The notes beneath the pieces are model-generated. The model saw only the letters and a program-made list of their open reading frames with translations. It was not told the origin of the DNA and searched no databases. This document shows positions 20,402-28,613 of a DNA stretch of 29,607 nt, piece by piece. This stretch comes from JAZNGX01 sp045576675. GTDB taxonomy: Bacteria > Bacillota > Clostridia > Monoglobales > Firm-18. A program made the translations under genes and the position numbers. Each line of letters begins with the position of its first letter. The stretch's first letter is position 1. The DNA is taken from NCBI GenBank assembly GCA_045576675.1, contig JAZNGX010000183.1:1-29607 (forward strand). Direction: 5' to 3'.

Positions 20402-20509
20402 TTGACAAAACACATATGCAGTGATATACTGAAAATAGCATTTTGCAGAACTTAAAATGATTATTTTGGCGGCTGCAAAGTCGTTATTTTTTTATGGAAG
20501 GTGAAAAGA
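20402..20509 (+). promoter_or_regulatory. ilvE promoter and leader
   Basis: TTGACA at 20402-20407, a 17-base spacer and TATACT at 20425-20430 form a near-consensus promoter. The leader of about 70 bases holds an inverted pair TTTGCAG (20442-20448) and CTGCAAA (20473-20479), followed by a T-rich run at 20484-20493 that ends just before the ribosome site GGAAGGTG. This could be a weak attenuator. I see no T-box motif. Confidence 0.7.
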
Positions 20510-21544
20510 ATGGATGCAAAAAACATTGATTGGGGAAGTCTTGGCTTCGGCTATATAGAAACCGAAAAGAGATTTTCAGCAGTTTATAAGGATGGTAAAT
20601 GGAGCGAGGGCGGTCTTGTAACAGATGCTACTATGCATATGAGTGAAAGCGCAGGCGTATTGCAATATGCACAGACTTGCTTTGAAGGCTTAAAGGCTTA
20701 CAAAACAAAGGACGATAAAATAGTAGTGTTCCGTCCAGAATTAAATGCTCAAAGACTTGATGACAGTTGTGAAAGATTAAGAATTCCAAAGCTGCCTGAG
20801 GGTATGTTTTTAAGAGCAGTTGACGAGTTGGTGCGTGCAAATGCACATTGGGTACCACCATATGGTTCAGGTGCTACATTGTATATAAGACCGTTTATTT
20901 GTGGAACAGGTCCTGTAATTGGTGTTGCTCCTGCTCCTGAATATGAGTTCAGAATGTTCTGTACTCCTGTTGGCCCATACTTTAAAGGCGGTGCAAAGCC
21001 TGTTAAGATTATGGTAAGTGATTATGACAGAGCTGCACCAAACGGAACAGGTAATATCAAAGCAGGTCTTAACTATGCAATGAGCCTTTATGCAGGCTAT
21101 AACGCAAAGTCACAGGGTTATGCAGAAAATATGTATCTTGATGCAGCAACACGTACTAAGGTTGAAGAAACAGGCGGTGCAAACTTCCTGTTTGTTACAG
21201 AAGACGGAAAGATTGTTACACCTAAGTCAAGTTCAATTTTGCCTTCAATCACACGTCGTTCACTTATGATTGTTGCAAAAGAATATCTGGGTATGGAAAC
21301 AGAGGAAAGAGAAGTATTATTCTCAGAAGTACCTTCGTTTACAGAGTGCGGTCTTTGCGGAACAGCTGCAGTAATCTCACCTGTTGGTATTATCGACGAC
21401 CACGGCAAGGAAATCAAATTCAAGAGCGGTATGGATGATATGGGTCCTGTACTTAAAAAGTTATATGATACATTAACGGGTATCCAGATGGGCAGAATTG
21501 AAGATAAGTTCGGTTGGGTACATGAAGTTACAGGTATAGAATAA
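20510..21544 (+). CDS. ilvE: Branched-chain amino acid aminotransferase
   Basis: This 344-residue PLP enzyme moves amino groups between glutamate and the keto acids of leucine, isoleucine and valine. It has the fold-type IV pattern: GVLQYAQTCFEGLKAY early, RPELNAQRLDDSCERL, YIRPFICGTGP, GNIKAGLNYA with the PLP lysine, EETGGANFLFV, and FTECGLCGTAAVISPVG near the end. The length and motifs match the eukaryote-like BCAT group common in Clostridia. I start at ATG 20510, seven bases after GGAAGGTG; a GTG at 20501 overlaps that site. It is followed closely by a hemolysin III gene. This is the first host gene right of the prophage. Confidence 0.95.
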   Translation: MDAKNIDWGSLGFGYIETEKRFSAVYKDGKWSEGGLVTDATMHMSESAGVLQYAQTCFEGLKAYKTKDDKIVVFRPELNAQRLDDSCERLRIPKLPEGMFLRAVDELVRANAHWVPPYGSGATLYIRPFICGTGPVIGVAPAPEYEFRMFCTPVGPYFKGGAKPVKIMVSDYDRAAPNGTGNIKAGLNYAMSLYAGYNAKSQGYAENMYLDAATRTKVEETGGANFLFVTEDGKIVTPKSSSILPSITRRSLMIVAKEYLGMETEEREVLFSEVPSFTECGLCGTAAVISPVGIIDDHGKEIKFKSGMDDMGPVLKKLYDTLTGIQMGRIEDKFGWVHEVTGIE

Positions 21545-21555
21545 GGAGATATTTC

Positions 21556-22194
21556 ATGGCAAAGGTATTCAGAGACACTGTCAGCGGATTTACTCATATG
21601 GGTGCTGCCGTTCTGGCGATAGTAGGTACTGTGTTTTTGGGCATAAGAGCAGCAGGTCATAGTGGGCTTGCAATTTTTACATCGCTTATTTTTGGTGTGT
21701 TTATGGTGCTTATGTTTTCTTTCAGCTGCACATACCATCTTGTTCGTGGTCCCAAAAAGGCGGTTGCTGCGTTTAAAATAGTTGACCACTGTATGATATA
21801 TGCACTGATTGCTGCAACATATACTCCCGTTGTGCTGCTTTTGTTTGACGGCTGGCTCAAATGGACTTATTTTGTGGGCATATGGGGTTGTGCGTTGGTT
21901 GGAATAATACTTAAGCTGTTTTTAACAGGTAAATTCCGTACAGTTTCTACTATATTATATTGTATTATGGGTCTTTTGATAGTATTTGCAACTGTACCAT
22001 TTTATAATGCAGCAGGCTTCTGGGCAATGTTTTTTCTTGTGCTTGGCGGTGTGATGTATATTACAGGTGCAGTTTTTTACGCGATACAAAAGCCTGCTCC
22101 AAAGCACGGTTTTGGTTTTCATGAAATTTTTCATATATTTGTTATGCTTGGGGCAGCGGCTCATTACGTAATGATTTTGTGTTTTGTATTATAA
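21556..22194 (+). CDS. Hemolysin III family (TrhA/PAQR-like) membrane protein
   Basis: The 212-residue protein has seven predicted membrane segments, starting after DTVSGFTHMGAAVLAIVG. Conserved residues of the PAQR/HlyIII family are visible: the SCTYHL segment, VDHCMIYALIAATYTP, and the C-terminal HEIFHIFVMLGAAAHY with paired histidines that bind zinc. In Bacillus, TrhA is tied to membrane lipid homeostasis; hemolysis is not shown for most members. AAGGAGA precedes the ATG, 11 bases after ilvE, so the two form one transcript ended by the terminator at 22194. Confidence 0.92.
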   Translation: MAKVFRDTVSGFTHMGAAVLAIVGTVFLGIRAAGHSGLAIFTSLIFGVFMVLMFSFSCTYHLVRGPKKAVAAFKIVDHCMIYALIAATYTPVVLLLFDGWLKWTYFVGIWGCALVGIILKLFLTGKFRTVSTILYCIMGLLIVFATVPFYNAAGFWAMFFLVLGGVMYITGAVFYAIQKPAPKHGFGFHEIFHIFVMLGAAAHYVMILCFVL

Positions 22195-22227
22195 AAAAAT
22201 GATATCCTTTGCGGGATATCATTTTTT
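22194..22227 (+). terminator. Terminator after the hemolysin III gene
   Basis: ATGATATCC and GGATATCAT pair perfectly, with six A-T pairs on the outer side giving a 14-bp stem and a loop of six bases (22208-22213). The T-run is part of the right arm. It is symmetric and may act in both directions. Confidence 0.9.
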
Positions 22228-22244
22228 TGAAAGGAAGGATAAGT

Positions 22245-22574
22245 ATGCTACTCAGTGAAGTTATTGAAAGGCTTGGGTTAAAGCAGGTAACAACAGAAAT
22301 TGACGATATACGTGAGGTAACAGGGTGCTATATAGGCGACCTGTTAAGCTGGGTTATGTCTAAGGCACAGGCGGGCAATGTATGGATAACTGTTCAGACA
22401 AATATCAATATTCTTGCAGTTGCAACGCTTACAGATGTAAGCTGCATTGTTGTTCCTGAAAACATTGTTGTGGACGAACCAACTGTTAAAAAGGCTGAAA
22501 TTCAGGGGATAAATATTCTGTCAAGCTCAAAAACAAGCTACGAGCTGGCTTGCGAGCTTGCAGAGCTTATATGA
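22245..22574 (+). CDS. DRTGG domain protein of the hydrogenase gene cluster
   Basis: The 109-residue protein is one DRTGG-type domain (GCYIGDLLSWVMSKAQAGNV, then WITVQTNINILAVA, then CIVVPENI). I start at ATG 22245, with AAGGAAGG upstream; an earlier in-frame ATG at 22209 falls inside the terminator. Its stop overlaps the PHP gene (ATGA). Stand-alone DRTGG proteins often lie beside PHP, NuoE-like and [FeFe] hydrogenase genes in Clostridia and are annotated as possible regulators. No ligand or target is known. Confidence 0.85.
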   Translation: MLLSEVIERLGLKQVTTEIDDIREVTGCYIGDLLSWVMSKAQAGNVWITVQTNINILAVATLTDVSCIVVPENIVVDEPTVKKAEIQGINILSSSKTSYELACELAELI

Positions 22575-23296
22575 CCTGCTGGTACGATTTCCATATTCAC
22601 TCGGCACTTTCTCCATGCGGTGACAATGATATGACGCCAAATAACATAGTTAATATGGCGTATTTAAAGGGACTTGATGCAATCGCAATAACTGACCACA
22701 ACTGCATCAAAAACGCACGTGCTGCAATGGCAGTAGGGGAGGCTATTGGCATAACTGTTATACCCGGTATGGAAATCGAATCTTCAGAAGAAATACATAT
22801 AGTGACTTTGTTTCCTGATATAGACAGTGCGGAAGAGGCAGAGAAATATGTGTTTTCACATATGCCCGTTATACCAAACCGCCCTGAGATTTTTGGCGAG
22901 CAGATGATTATGGATGAGGATGACAATGTGGTGGGCAGAGAAGACAGAATGCTTATAACTGCTACCGATATGGATATTTTTAAGGTTTTTGATATGGTTA
23001 AGGAATGTGGCGGTGTGGCATATCCTGCTCATATCGACAGACATTCATACAGCGTTATTTCAAATCTTGGTTTTATTCCGCCTGAACTTAATACAGGAAT
23101 TGTGGAGATTTCAAAGTCGGTTGATGACCTTGATTTGTATGTTAAAAACAAAGGTGTTCAGGGTTACAAAATTATGCGTAGTTCTGATGCCCATTATCTT
23201 GAAAATATAGCAGAACAAGAAGAATATATTGATGTTTTGGTGAATTCTGCCAAAAATATTACCGAATATTTAAAAGAAATCCAACAAAAAAAATAA
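22571..23296 (+). CDS. PHP domain metal-dependent phosphoesterase
   Basis: The 241-residue protein has the PHP metal-site motifs in order: HIHSALSPCG at about 7-16, AIAITDHN at about 40-47, GMEIESSEEIHIV at about 70-82, AHIDRHSYS in the middle, and SSDAHYLEN near the end. These build a trinuclear metal site for phosphate ester hydrolysis. It is translationally coupled to the DRTGG gene. Its natural substrate is unknown; members in other bacteria cut 3',5'-nucleotides or polymerase-linked phosphates. It is followed by the promoter of the hydrogenase genes. Confidence 0.9.
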   Translation: MTCWYDFHIHSALSPCGDNDMTPNNIVNMAYLKGLDAIAITDHNCIKNARAAMAVGEAIGITVIPGMEIESSEEIHIVTLFPDIDSAEEAEKYVFSHMPVIPNRPEIFGEQMIMDEDDNVVGREDRMLITATDMDIFKVFDMVKECGGVAYPAHIDRHSYSVISNLGFIPPELNTGIVEISKSVDDLDLYVKNKGVQGYKIMRSSDAHYLENIAEQEEYIDVLVNSAKNITEYLKEIQQKK

Positions 23297-23319
23297 TTTT
23301 TTTGTAGATTTTTTAACAA

Positions 23320-23347
23320 TTGTCTGTTATAATATATTTGTTATAAT
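23320..23347 (+). promoter_or_regulatory. Promoter of the hydrogenase operon
   Basis: TTGTCT (23320-23325), 16 bases, TATAAT (23342-23347) is the best fit. A second TATAAT at 23328-23333 gives a direct repeat TGTTATAATATA-like. The first gene starts about 33 bases after it, with AGGAGGAAAA. The -35 is weak, so a regulator may be needed. Confidence 0.6.
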
Positions 23348-23380
23348 ATAATTGTAATATTTTATGTAGGAGGAAAAGTA

Positions 23381-23878
23381 ATGGCAAAAAGTAGTACAAT
23401 ACCGTTTGCAGGTACAAAAGAGCAAAGGGAAAAGCTTGATGAAATTATTGCACGCCATAAAGATATGGACGGCGGATTAATTCCGGTGCTTCATCAGGCA
23501 CAGGAAGTTTACGGATACCTTCCGATTGAAGTTCAGCAGATTATAGCAGAAGGCTTGAACATTCCTATGGCTGAGGTATACGGCGTAGTAACTTTCTACA
23601 CACAGTTTTCAACTAATCCTAAGGGAAAATATAAAGTTGCAGTTTGTCTTGGTACAGCTTGCTATGTAAAAGGTTCACAGGACCTTGTTGACAGAATTTC
23701 ACAGCGTCTTGGAATCGGCGTTGGCGAATGTACTCCTGATGGTAAGTTCTCATTGGATGCAACACGTTGCATAGGTGCATGTGGTCTTGCTCCTGTTCTT
23801 ACTGTTAATGACGATGTTTACGGAAGACTTGTAGTTGACGATATTGACGGAATACTTGACAAATATATGAACGACTGA
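23381..23878 (+). CDS. NuoE-like [2Fe-2S] subunit of NAD(P)-linked [FeFe] hydrogenase (HydC/HymA type)
   Basis: The 165-residue protein is the small thioredoxin-fold subunit that passes electrons between the flavin subunit and the hydrogenase. The [2Fe-2S] ligands are Cys89 and Cys94 (CLGTAC) and Cys130 and Cys134 (RCIGACG). The N-terminal helical part with VLHQAQEVYGYLP and VYGVVTFYTQF is typical of complex I 24-kDa homologues. It is first of five genes, all closely spaced, that end with the catalytic subunit, as in trimeric bifurcating hydrogenases of Thermotoga and Clostridia. AGGAGG precedes the ATG. Confidence 0.93.
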   Translation: MAKSSTIPFAGTKEQREKLDEIIARHKDMDGGLIPVLHQAQEVYGYLPIEVQQIIAEGLNIPMAEVYGVVTFYTQFSTNPKGKYKVAVCLGTACYVKGSQDLVDRISQRLGIGVGECTPDGKFSLDATRCIGACGLAPVLTVNDDVYGRLVVDDIDGILDKYMND

Positions 23879-23880
23879 TT

Positions 23881-24432
23881 ATGAAAGAGTTGTCACTGCA
23901 TATTTTAGATATAGCACAAAACTCTATCACAGCAGGTGCAAAGCTTGTTACAATAGCAATTGACGAGAATACTGAAAAGGATTTGCTCACAATAACTATT
24001 GAGGATGATGGCAAAGGAATGAGTGAGGAATTCTTGCAAAAGGTTAGAGACCCTTTTACCACAACAAGGACAACTCGTCCTGTGGGTATGGGAATATCGC
24101 TTTTTGAAAGTGCTGCAAATGCGTGTGGCGGTCAGCTTGATATCAAGTCACAACTTGGCGTTGGTACAATTGTTACAGTAACATTTATCAGAAGTCATAT
24201 TGACAGGGCACCAGTGGGAAATATGGCAGAAACTTTTGTCACTATTATAGGAACAAATCCTGATATTGATTACGTCTATACTCATACGTACAATGGCGAA
24301 AGCTTTACAATTGATACCCGTGAGATAAGGGCGGTTCTGGGGGAAGTTCCGCTTACTGTTCCCGATGTGACTATGTGGATTAAAGATAATATCAATGAGT
24401 CTTTGAATAATATTTTAGGAGGTCAAATGTAA
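23881..24432 (+). CDS. Stand-alone GHKL ATPase (histidine kinase-like) of the hydrogenase cluster
   Basis: The 183-residue protein has the Bergerat ATP-binding motifs: N-box HILDIAQNSITAGA at about 7-20, G1 EDDGKGMS, F-box DPFTTTRTTR and G2 GMGISLFES. It has no phospho-accepting histidine domain, sensor or membrane segment. A C-terminal domain (about 110-183) has VTIIGTNPDIDYVYTHTY. It starts 3 bases after the NuoE-like gene without a good ribosome site, so it depends on coupled translation, and its stop overlaps the next gene (TAATG). Such proteins are regular members of [FeFe] hydrogenase operons. A sensory or redox-regulatory kinase role is suspected but unproven. Confidence 0.88.
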   Translation: MKELSLHILDIAQNSITAGAKLVTIAIDENTEKDLLTITIEDDGKGMSEEFLQKVRDPFTTTRTTRPVGMGISLFESAANACGGQLDIKSQLGVGTIVTVTFIRSHIDRAPVGNMAETFVTIIGTNPDIDYVYTHTYNGESFTIDTREIRAVLGEVPLTVPDVTMWIKDNINESLNNILGGQM

Positions 24433-24803
24433 TGAAAAGCTTAGCTGAATTAGAAGCAATCAGAAATAAATCAATAAATGCAATGAATATGCGTAAAGAC
24501 GGCGAGAACGGCACAAGAATAGTTGTTGGTATGGCTACTTGTGGTATCGCTGCAGGTGCAAGAGATGTTCTTGCTGCAATTTCAGAAGAACTTGCAAAGC
24601 GAAATGTTGCTCATGCATCAGTTTCACAGACGGGCTGCATAGGTATGTGCCAGTATGAGCCTATCGTTGAGGTTATGGTTCCCGGTCAGGAAAAAGTAAC
24701 TTACGTTAAGGTTGACAGAGAAAAGGCAGCTAAAATAGTTAGTGAACACATTATTAACAATAAACCGGTAGTAGAATATACAATCGGCGCTGTGTTAAAG
24801 TAG
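24432..24803 (+). CDS. Thioredoxin-like [2Fe-2S] ferredoxin (HydD/HndB-like)
   Basis: The 123-residue thioredoxin-fold protein matches the small subunit found next to NuoE and NuoF in NAD(P)-linked hydrogenases. Cys37 lies in GMATCGIAAGARDVL, and Cys69 and Cys73 in TGCIGMC. Only three cysteines are present in the whole protein, where the classical ferredoxin of this fold has four. The rest of the family motif (VASVSQ-TGCIGMC-EPIVEV) is complete. It may therefore bind its cluster with one other ligand or serve as a structural partner. The gene starts inside the stop of the previous gene. Confidence 0.88.
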   Translation: MKSLAELEAIRNKSINAMNMRKDGENGTRIVVGMATCGIAAGARDVLAAISEELAKRNVAHASVSQTGCIGMCQYEPIVEVMVPGQEKVTYVKVDREKAAKIVSEHIINNKPVVEYTIGAVLK

Positions 24804-24819
24804 GACAGGAGGAGTAGTA

Positions 24820-26616
24820 ATGAATTTAGTCAGATCTCATATTCTCGTGTGCGGCGGTACCGGTTGTACTTCATCAGGCAGCGAGAAGCTAATAGCAGAA
24901 TTTGAATCACAGCTTGCCCGTGTTGGTATGGCTGAAGAAGTTAAGGTTATAAAGACCGGTTGCTTTGGTCTTTGTGCTTTGGGTCCGATAGTTATTGTGT
25001 ACCCCGAGGGTGCTTTCTATTCAAGAATTGAGCCTGAAAACGTAAAAACAATTGTAGAAGAACATATTGTTAAAGGTAGAATCGTTAAAGATCTTCTTTA
25101 TGATGAGTCTGTTACTGCAGAAGATGAGGTTAAACCTCTTAACGATACTAATTTCTATAAGCATCAGATGCGTATTGCTCTTAAAAACTGCGGTGTTATC
25201 GACCCTGAAAACATCGACGAGTATATCGCACTCGATGGTTACAAGGCACTTGGTAAGGTGTTAACAGAAATGACACCCGAACAGGTTATTGACGAAATGA
25301 AAAAATCAGGTCTTCGTGGACGCGGAGGCGGTGGCTTCCCTACAGGTATAAAGTGGGATTTTGCTGCAAAACAGCCTAAAGGTCAGAAATATGTTGGATG
25401 TAATGCCGACGAGGGTGACCCGGGTGCATTTATGGATCGAAGCGTATTAGAGGGTGACCCCCATTCAGTAATCGAGGCTATGGCTATCGCAGGTTATGCA
25501 ATTGGTGCTGACCAGGGTTATATCTATATCAGAGCTGAGTATCCTATCGCTGTTAACCGTTTGCAGATTGCTATCGACCAGGCTAAAGAATATGGCTTGC
25601 TTGGTGATGACATTTTTGGTACAGGCTTTAAGTTCAATCTTGAAATCAGACTTGGCGCAGGTGCGTTCGTTTGCGGTGAGGAAACTGCTCTTATGACTTC
25701 AATCGAAGGCAAGAGAGGTGAGCCTCGTCCACGTCCTCCGTTCCCTGCTGTTAAGGGTCTTTGGAACAAGCCTACTATTTTAAATAACGTTGAAACTTAT
25801 GCAAATATTCCTCAGATTATTCTAAACGGTGCTGACTGGTTTACAACAATCGGTACAGAAAAGAGTAAGGGAACAAAGGTATTTGCTCTTGGTGGTAAGA
25901 TTAAGAATACAGGTCTTGTTGAAGTTCCTATGGGTACAACACTTCGTACAATCGTTGAAGATATCGGTGGCGGTATCCCCAACGGCAAGAAGTTTAAGGC
26001 TGCTCAGACAGGTGGCCCTTCAGGCGGATGTATTCCTGCACACCTTATTGATACAGAAATCGACTACGATTCACTTATCAGCATTGGTTCAATGATGGGT
26101 TCAGGCGGACTTATCGTTATGGACGAGGATTCATGTATGGTTGATATCGCTAAGTTCTTCTTAGAGTTTACTGTTGATGAATCTTGTGGTAAGTGTGCTC
26201 CCTGCCGTATCGGTACAAGAAGAATGCTTGAAATTCTTAATAAGATTACTGACGGTAAGGCTACAATGGAAGACCTTGACAATTTGAAGCTTTTGGCTAA
26301 GAGCATCAAGGCTTCTGCACTTTGCGGTCTTGGACAAACTGCTCCTAACCCCGTACTTTCAACACTTATGTACTATGAAGACGAGTATATTGCACACATC
26401 GTTGACAAGAAATGTCCTGCAGGTGTATGTAAGAACCTTCTTCAGTACAAGATTATACCTGAAAAATGTATTGGATGTAGCTTATGTGCTAGAAACTGTC
26501 CTGCAGGCGCAATCAGCGGCGAAATCAAATCTCCGTTTGTTATTGACCAGGATAAGTGCGTTAAGTGCGGCGTTTGTATGACAAAGTGTAAAAAAGACGC
26601 AATCATTAAAGAATAA
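24820..26616 (+). CDS. NuoF-like flavoprotein subunit of [FeFe] hydrogenase (HydB/HymB type)
   Basis: This 598-residue subunit holds FMN and the NAD(P)H site. Residues 1-90 form a thioredoxin-like [2Fe-2S] domain (Cys11, Cys16, Cys48, Cys52). From 164 comes GLRGRGGGGFPTGIKW and NADEGDPGAFMDRSVLEGDP, the FMN/NADH motifs. The [4Fe-4S] site is SCGKCAPCR (Cys456, 459, 462) with Cys502 in ALCGLGQ. The C-terminal end adds two [4Fe-4S] ferredoxin motifs (CIGCSLCARNCP and CVKCGVCMTKC). This extended form is typical of electron-bifurcating enzymes and not of plain complex I. AGGAGGAG precedes the ATG. Confidence 0.95.
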   Translation: MNLVRSHILVCGGTGCTSSGSEKLIAEFESQLARVGMAEEVKVIKTGCFGLCALGPIVIVYPEGAFYSRIEPENVKTIVEEHIVKGRIVKDLLYDESVTAEDEVKPLNDTNFYKHQMRIALKNCGVIDPENIDEYIALDGYKALGKVLTEMTPEQVIDEMKKSGLRGRGGGGFPTGIKWDFAAKQPKGQKYVGCNADEGDPGAFMDRSVLEGDPHSVIEAMAIAGYAIGADQGYIYIRAEYPIAVNRLQIAIDQAKEYGLLGDDIFGTGFKFNLEIRLGAGAFVCGEETALMTSIEGKRGEPRPRPPFPAVKGLWNKPTILNNVETYANIPQIILNGADWFTTIGTEKSKGTKVFALGGKIKNTGLVEVPMGTTLRTIVEDIGGGIPNGKKFKAAQTGGPSGGCIPAHLIDTEIDYDSLISIGSMMGSGGLIVMDEDSCMVDIAKFFLEFTVDESCGKCAPCRIGTRRMLEILNKITDGKATMEDLDNLKLLAKSIKASALCGLGQTAPNPVLSTLMYYEDEYIAHIVDKKCPAGVCKNLLQYKIIPEKCIGCSLCARNCPAGAISGEIKSPFVIDQDKCVKCGVCMTKCKKDAIIKE

Positions 26617-26635
26617 TCGGAGGGAGTTGTAAATA

Positions 26636-28378
26636 ATGGTTAATTTGAAAATTAATAATATAGCTGTAAGCGTTCCTGAGGGAACTACCATTTTAGAAGC
26701 GGCTCGTTCCGCTAACATTAATATCCCTACTCTTTGCTATTTGAAGGATATTAATGAAATAGGTGCCTGCCGTATGTGCCTATGCGAAATCAAGGGTGCA
26801 AGAGCATTGCAGGCTGCCTGCGTATATCCTGTTGCAGAGGGCTTGGAGGTTTATACAAACTCTCCTGCTGTTCGTGAAGCAAGAAAAGTAACATTAGAGC
26901 TAATTCTTTCAAACCATGAAAGAAAGTGCTTAACCTGTGTAAGAAACAGAAACTGTGAATTGCAGAAGCTTGCTGACGAATTGGGTGTTGAAGATATCCG
27001 TTTTGACGGTGAAAACCCATATTATGAGCTTGACAATATGTCACCATCAATCGTAAGAGATAACAATAAGTGCGTTCTTTGCCGTCGTTGCGTAAGCGTA
27101 TGTAAGAACGTTCAGACTGTTGGTGCTATTGATGTTTTAGAGCGTGGATTTGACAGCCATGTTGGATGTACCTTTGAAATGTCACTTAACGATGTTTCAT
27201 GCGTTAACTGCGGTCAGTGTATTGCAGTTTGCCCTGTTGGTGCATTGAAAGAAAAAGACGATATTGACAGAGTTTGGGATGCAATTGCTGACGGAACAAA
27301 GCACGTTGTTGTTCAGACTGCTCCTGCTGTTCGTGTTTCTCTAGGTGAAGAATTTGGTATGCCTATCGGCTCAAGAGTTACAGGTAAAATGGCATCTGCA
27401 TTAAAGGCTCTTGGATTTGACCTTGTTTGTGACACAGATACAGCTGCTGACTTTACAATTATGGAAGAAGGCACAGAGCTGTTGCAGAGATTGCAGAATG
27501 GCGGTAAGCTACCTCTTATCACATCATGCAGCCCTGGTTGGGTTAAATTCTGCGAGCACAACTTCCCTGAAATGCTTGATAATTTGTCATCAGCTAAATC
27601 ACCTCACGAAATGTTTGGTGCTTTGATTAAGTCATATTATGCTGAAAAAGCTAATATCGACCCGAAGGATATCGTTGTTGTATCAGTAATGCCCTGTACT
27701 GCTAAGAAGTATGAGGTTCAGAGAGACGAGCTTTCAAACAGCAGTCTTCAGGATGTTGATATTTCAATCACAACACGAGAGCTTGGTAAGATGATTAAAC
27801 AGGCAGGTATTGACTTTGTTAACCTACCGGACGGTGAGTTTGACGCTCCGTTTGAGGCTTCAACAGGTGCTGCTGTAATCTTCGGTGCAACAGGCGGCGT
27901 TATGGAAGCAGCTCTAAGAACAGTTGCTGATATTTTAACAGGTGAAGACCTTGATAATATTGATTACACTGATGTAAGAGGTACTGCAGGTCTTAAGACT
28001 GCAGAGGTTGAGGTTGCCGGCAAGAAAATCAGACTTGCTGTTGCAAACGGCTTAGGTTGTGCAAGACATTTGATGGAACAAATTCGTGACGGTAAAGCAG
28101 AATACGAGTTCGTTGAAGTTATGGGATGCCCAGGCGGCTGCGTAACAGGTGGCGGACAGTCAATCGTTGATGCTAAAACAAGAATGGACATCGATGTTAA
28201 GGCAGTAAGAGCAAAGGCTATCTATGATGAAGATAAGTCAATGGCTATCAGAAAATCTCATAAAAACCCTGTTGTTACAAGAGTTTATGAAGAGTATCTT
28301 GGTGAGCCGTGCAGCCATAAGGCACACGAATTATTGCACACACATTATGTTGCAAGAGATAAGCACTATAATAAATAA
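26636..28378 (+). CDS. [FeFe] hydrogenase catalytic subunit (HydA/HymC type)
   Basis: This 580-residue enzyme makes or uses H2 at the H-cluster. From the N-terminus: a [2Fe-2S] domain (Cys34, 45, 48, 62); the His94-Cys98-Cys101-Cys107 [4Fe-4S] motif; two [4Fe-4S] clusters (Cys146/149/152/156 and Cys189/192/195/199); then H-cluster motifs L1 TSCSPGW at 296-302, L2 MPCTAKKYE (Cys354) and L3 EVMGCPGGCVTGGGQ (Cys498, Cys502). L1 has Ser where TSCCPGW has its second Cys. A small C-terminal extension follows. Together with the NuoE/F-like subunits it should oxidise or reduce NAD(P)H and ferredoxin together. GGAGGG lies before the start. Confidence 0.95.
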   Translation: MVNLKINNIAVSVPEGTTILEAARSANINIPTLCYLKDINEIGACRMCLCEIKGARALQAACVYPVAEGLEVYTNSPAVREARKVTLELILSNHERKCLTCVRNRNCELQKLADELGVEDIRFDGENPYYELDNMSPSIVRDNNKCVLCRRCVSVCKNVQTVGAIDVLERGFDSHVGCTFEMSLNDVSCVNCGQCIAVCPVGALKEKDDIDRVWDAIADGTKHVVVQTAPAVRVSLGEEFGMPIGSRVTGKMASALKALGFDLVCDTDTAADFTIMEEGTELLQRLQNGGKLPLITSCSPGWVKFCEHNFPEMLDNLSSAKSPHEMFGALIKSYYAEKANIDPKDIVVVSVMPCTAKKYEVQRDELSNSSLQDVDISITTRELGKMIKQAGIDFVNLPDGEFDAPFEASTGAAVIFGATGGVMEAALRTVADILTGEDLDNIDYTDVRGTAGLKTAEVEVAGKKIRLAVANGLGCARHLMEQIRDGKAEYEFVEVMGCPGGCVTGGGQSIVDAKTRMDIDVKAVRAKAIYDEDKSMAIRKSHKNPVVTRVYEEYLGEPCSHKAHELLHTHYVARDKHYNK

Positions 28379-28391
28379 TAATATATGTTAT

Positions 28392-28425
28392 AACAGCCCT
28401 GAAACGAAATTGTTTCAGGGCTGTT
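28392..28425 (+). terminator. Terminator of the hydrogenase operon
   Basis: AACAGCCCTGAAAC (28392-28405) and its perfect complement (28412-28425) form a 14-bp stem with loop GAAATT. It begins 14 bases after the hydA-type stop codon. Confidence 0.92.
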
Positions 28426-28509
28426 TGTGTGTATAATAACCAACTTGATTGATGGATTTTATTCATTTGCTTTGCATTATGACGAAACAGCAAAAAAACG
28501 CTATTAAAC

Positions 28510-28543
28510 TTGACATTTCAAATATTATTTGGTATAATATTTG
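28510..28543 (+). promoter_or_regulatory. Promoter of the TetR gene with overlapping palindrome
   Basis: TTGACA at 28510-28515, a 17-base spacer and TATAAT at 28533-28538. A perfect 10-bp inverted repeat (CAAATATTAT at 28519-28528, ATAATATTTG at 28534-28543) covers spacer and -10. It is placed as a repressor site, perhaps for self-control by the TetR protein. Confidence 0.8.
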
Positions 28544-28613
28544 AGCAATATGTTAAATTGCCATTCTGTCGCATAATCAAGTTGTGTGGAACAGAATATT
28601 TTTTGGTAATAAA

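Noticed and set aside
21118..21789. 223-residue minus-strand open frame across the end of ilvE and start of the hemolysin III gene
   Set aside because: It lies opposite two clear genes with recognised motifs and has no ribosome site or motif of its own.
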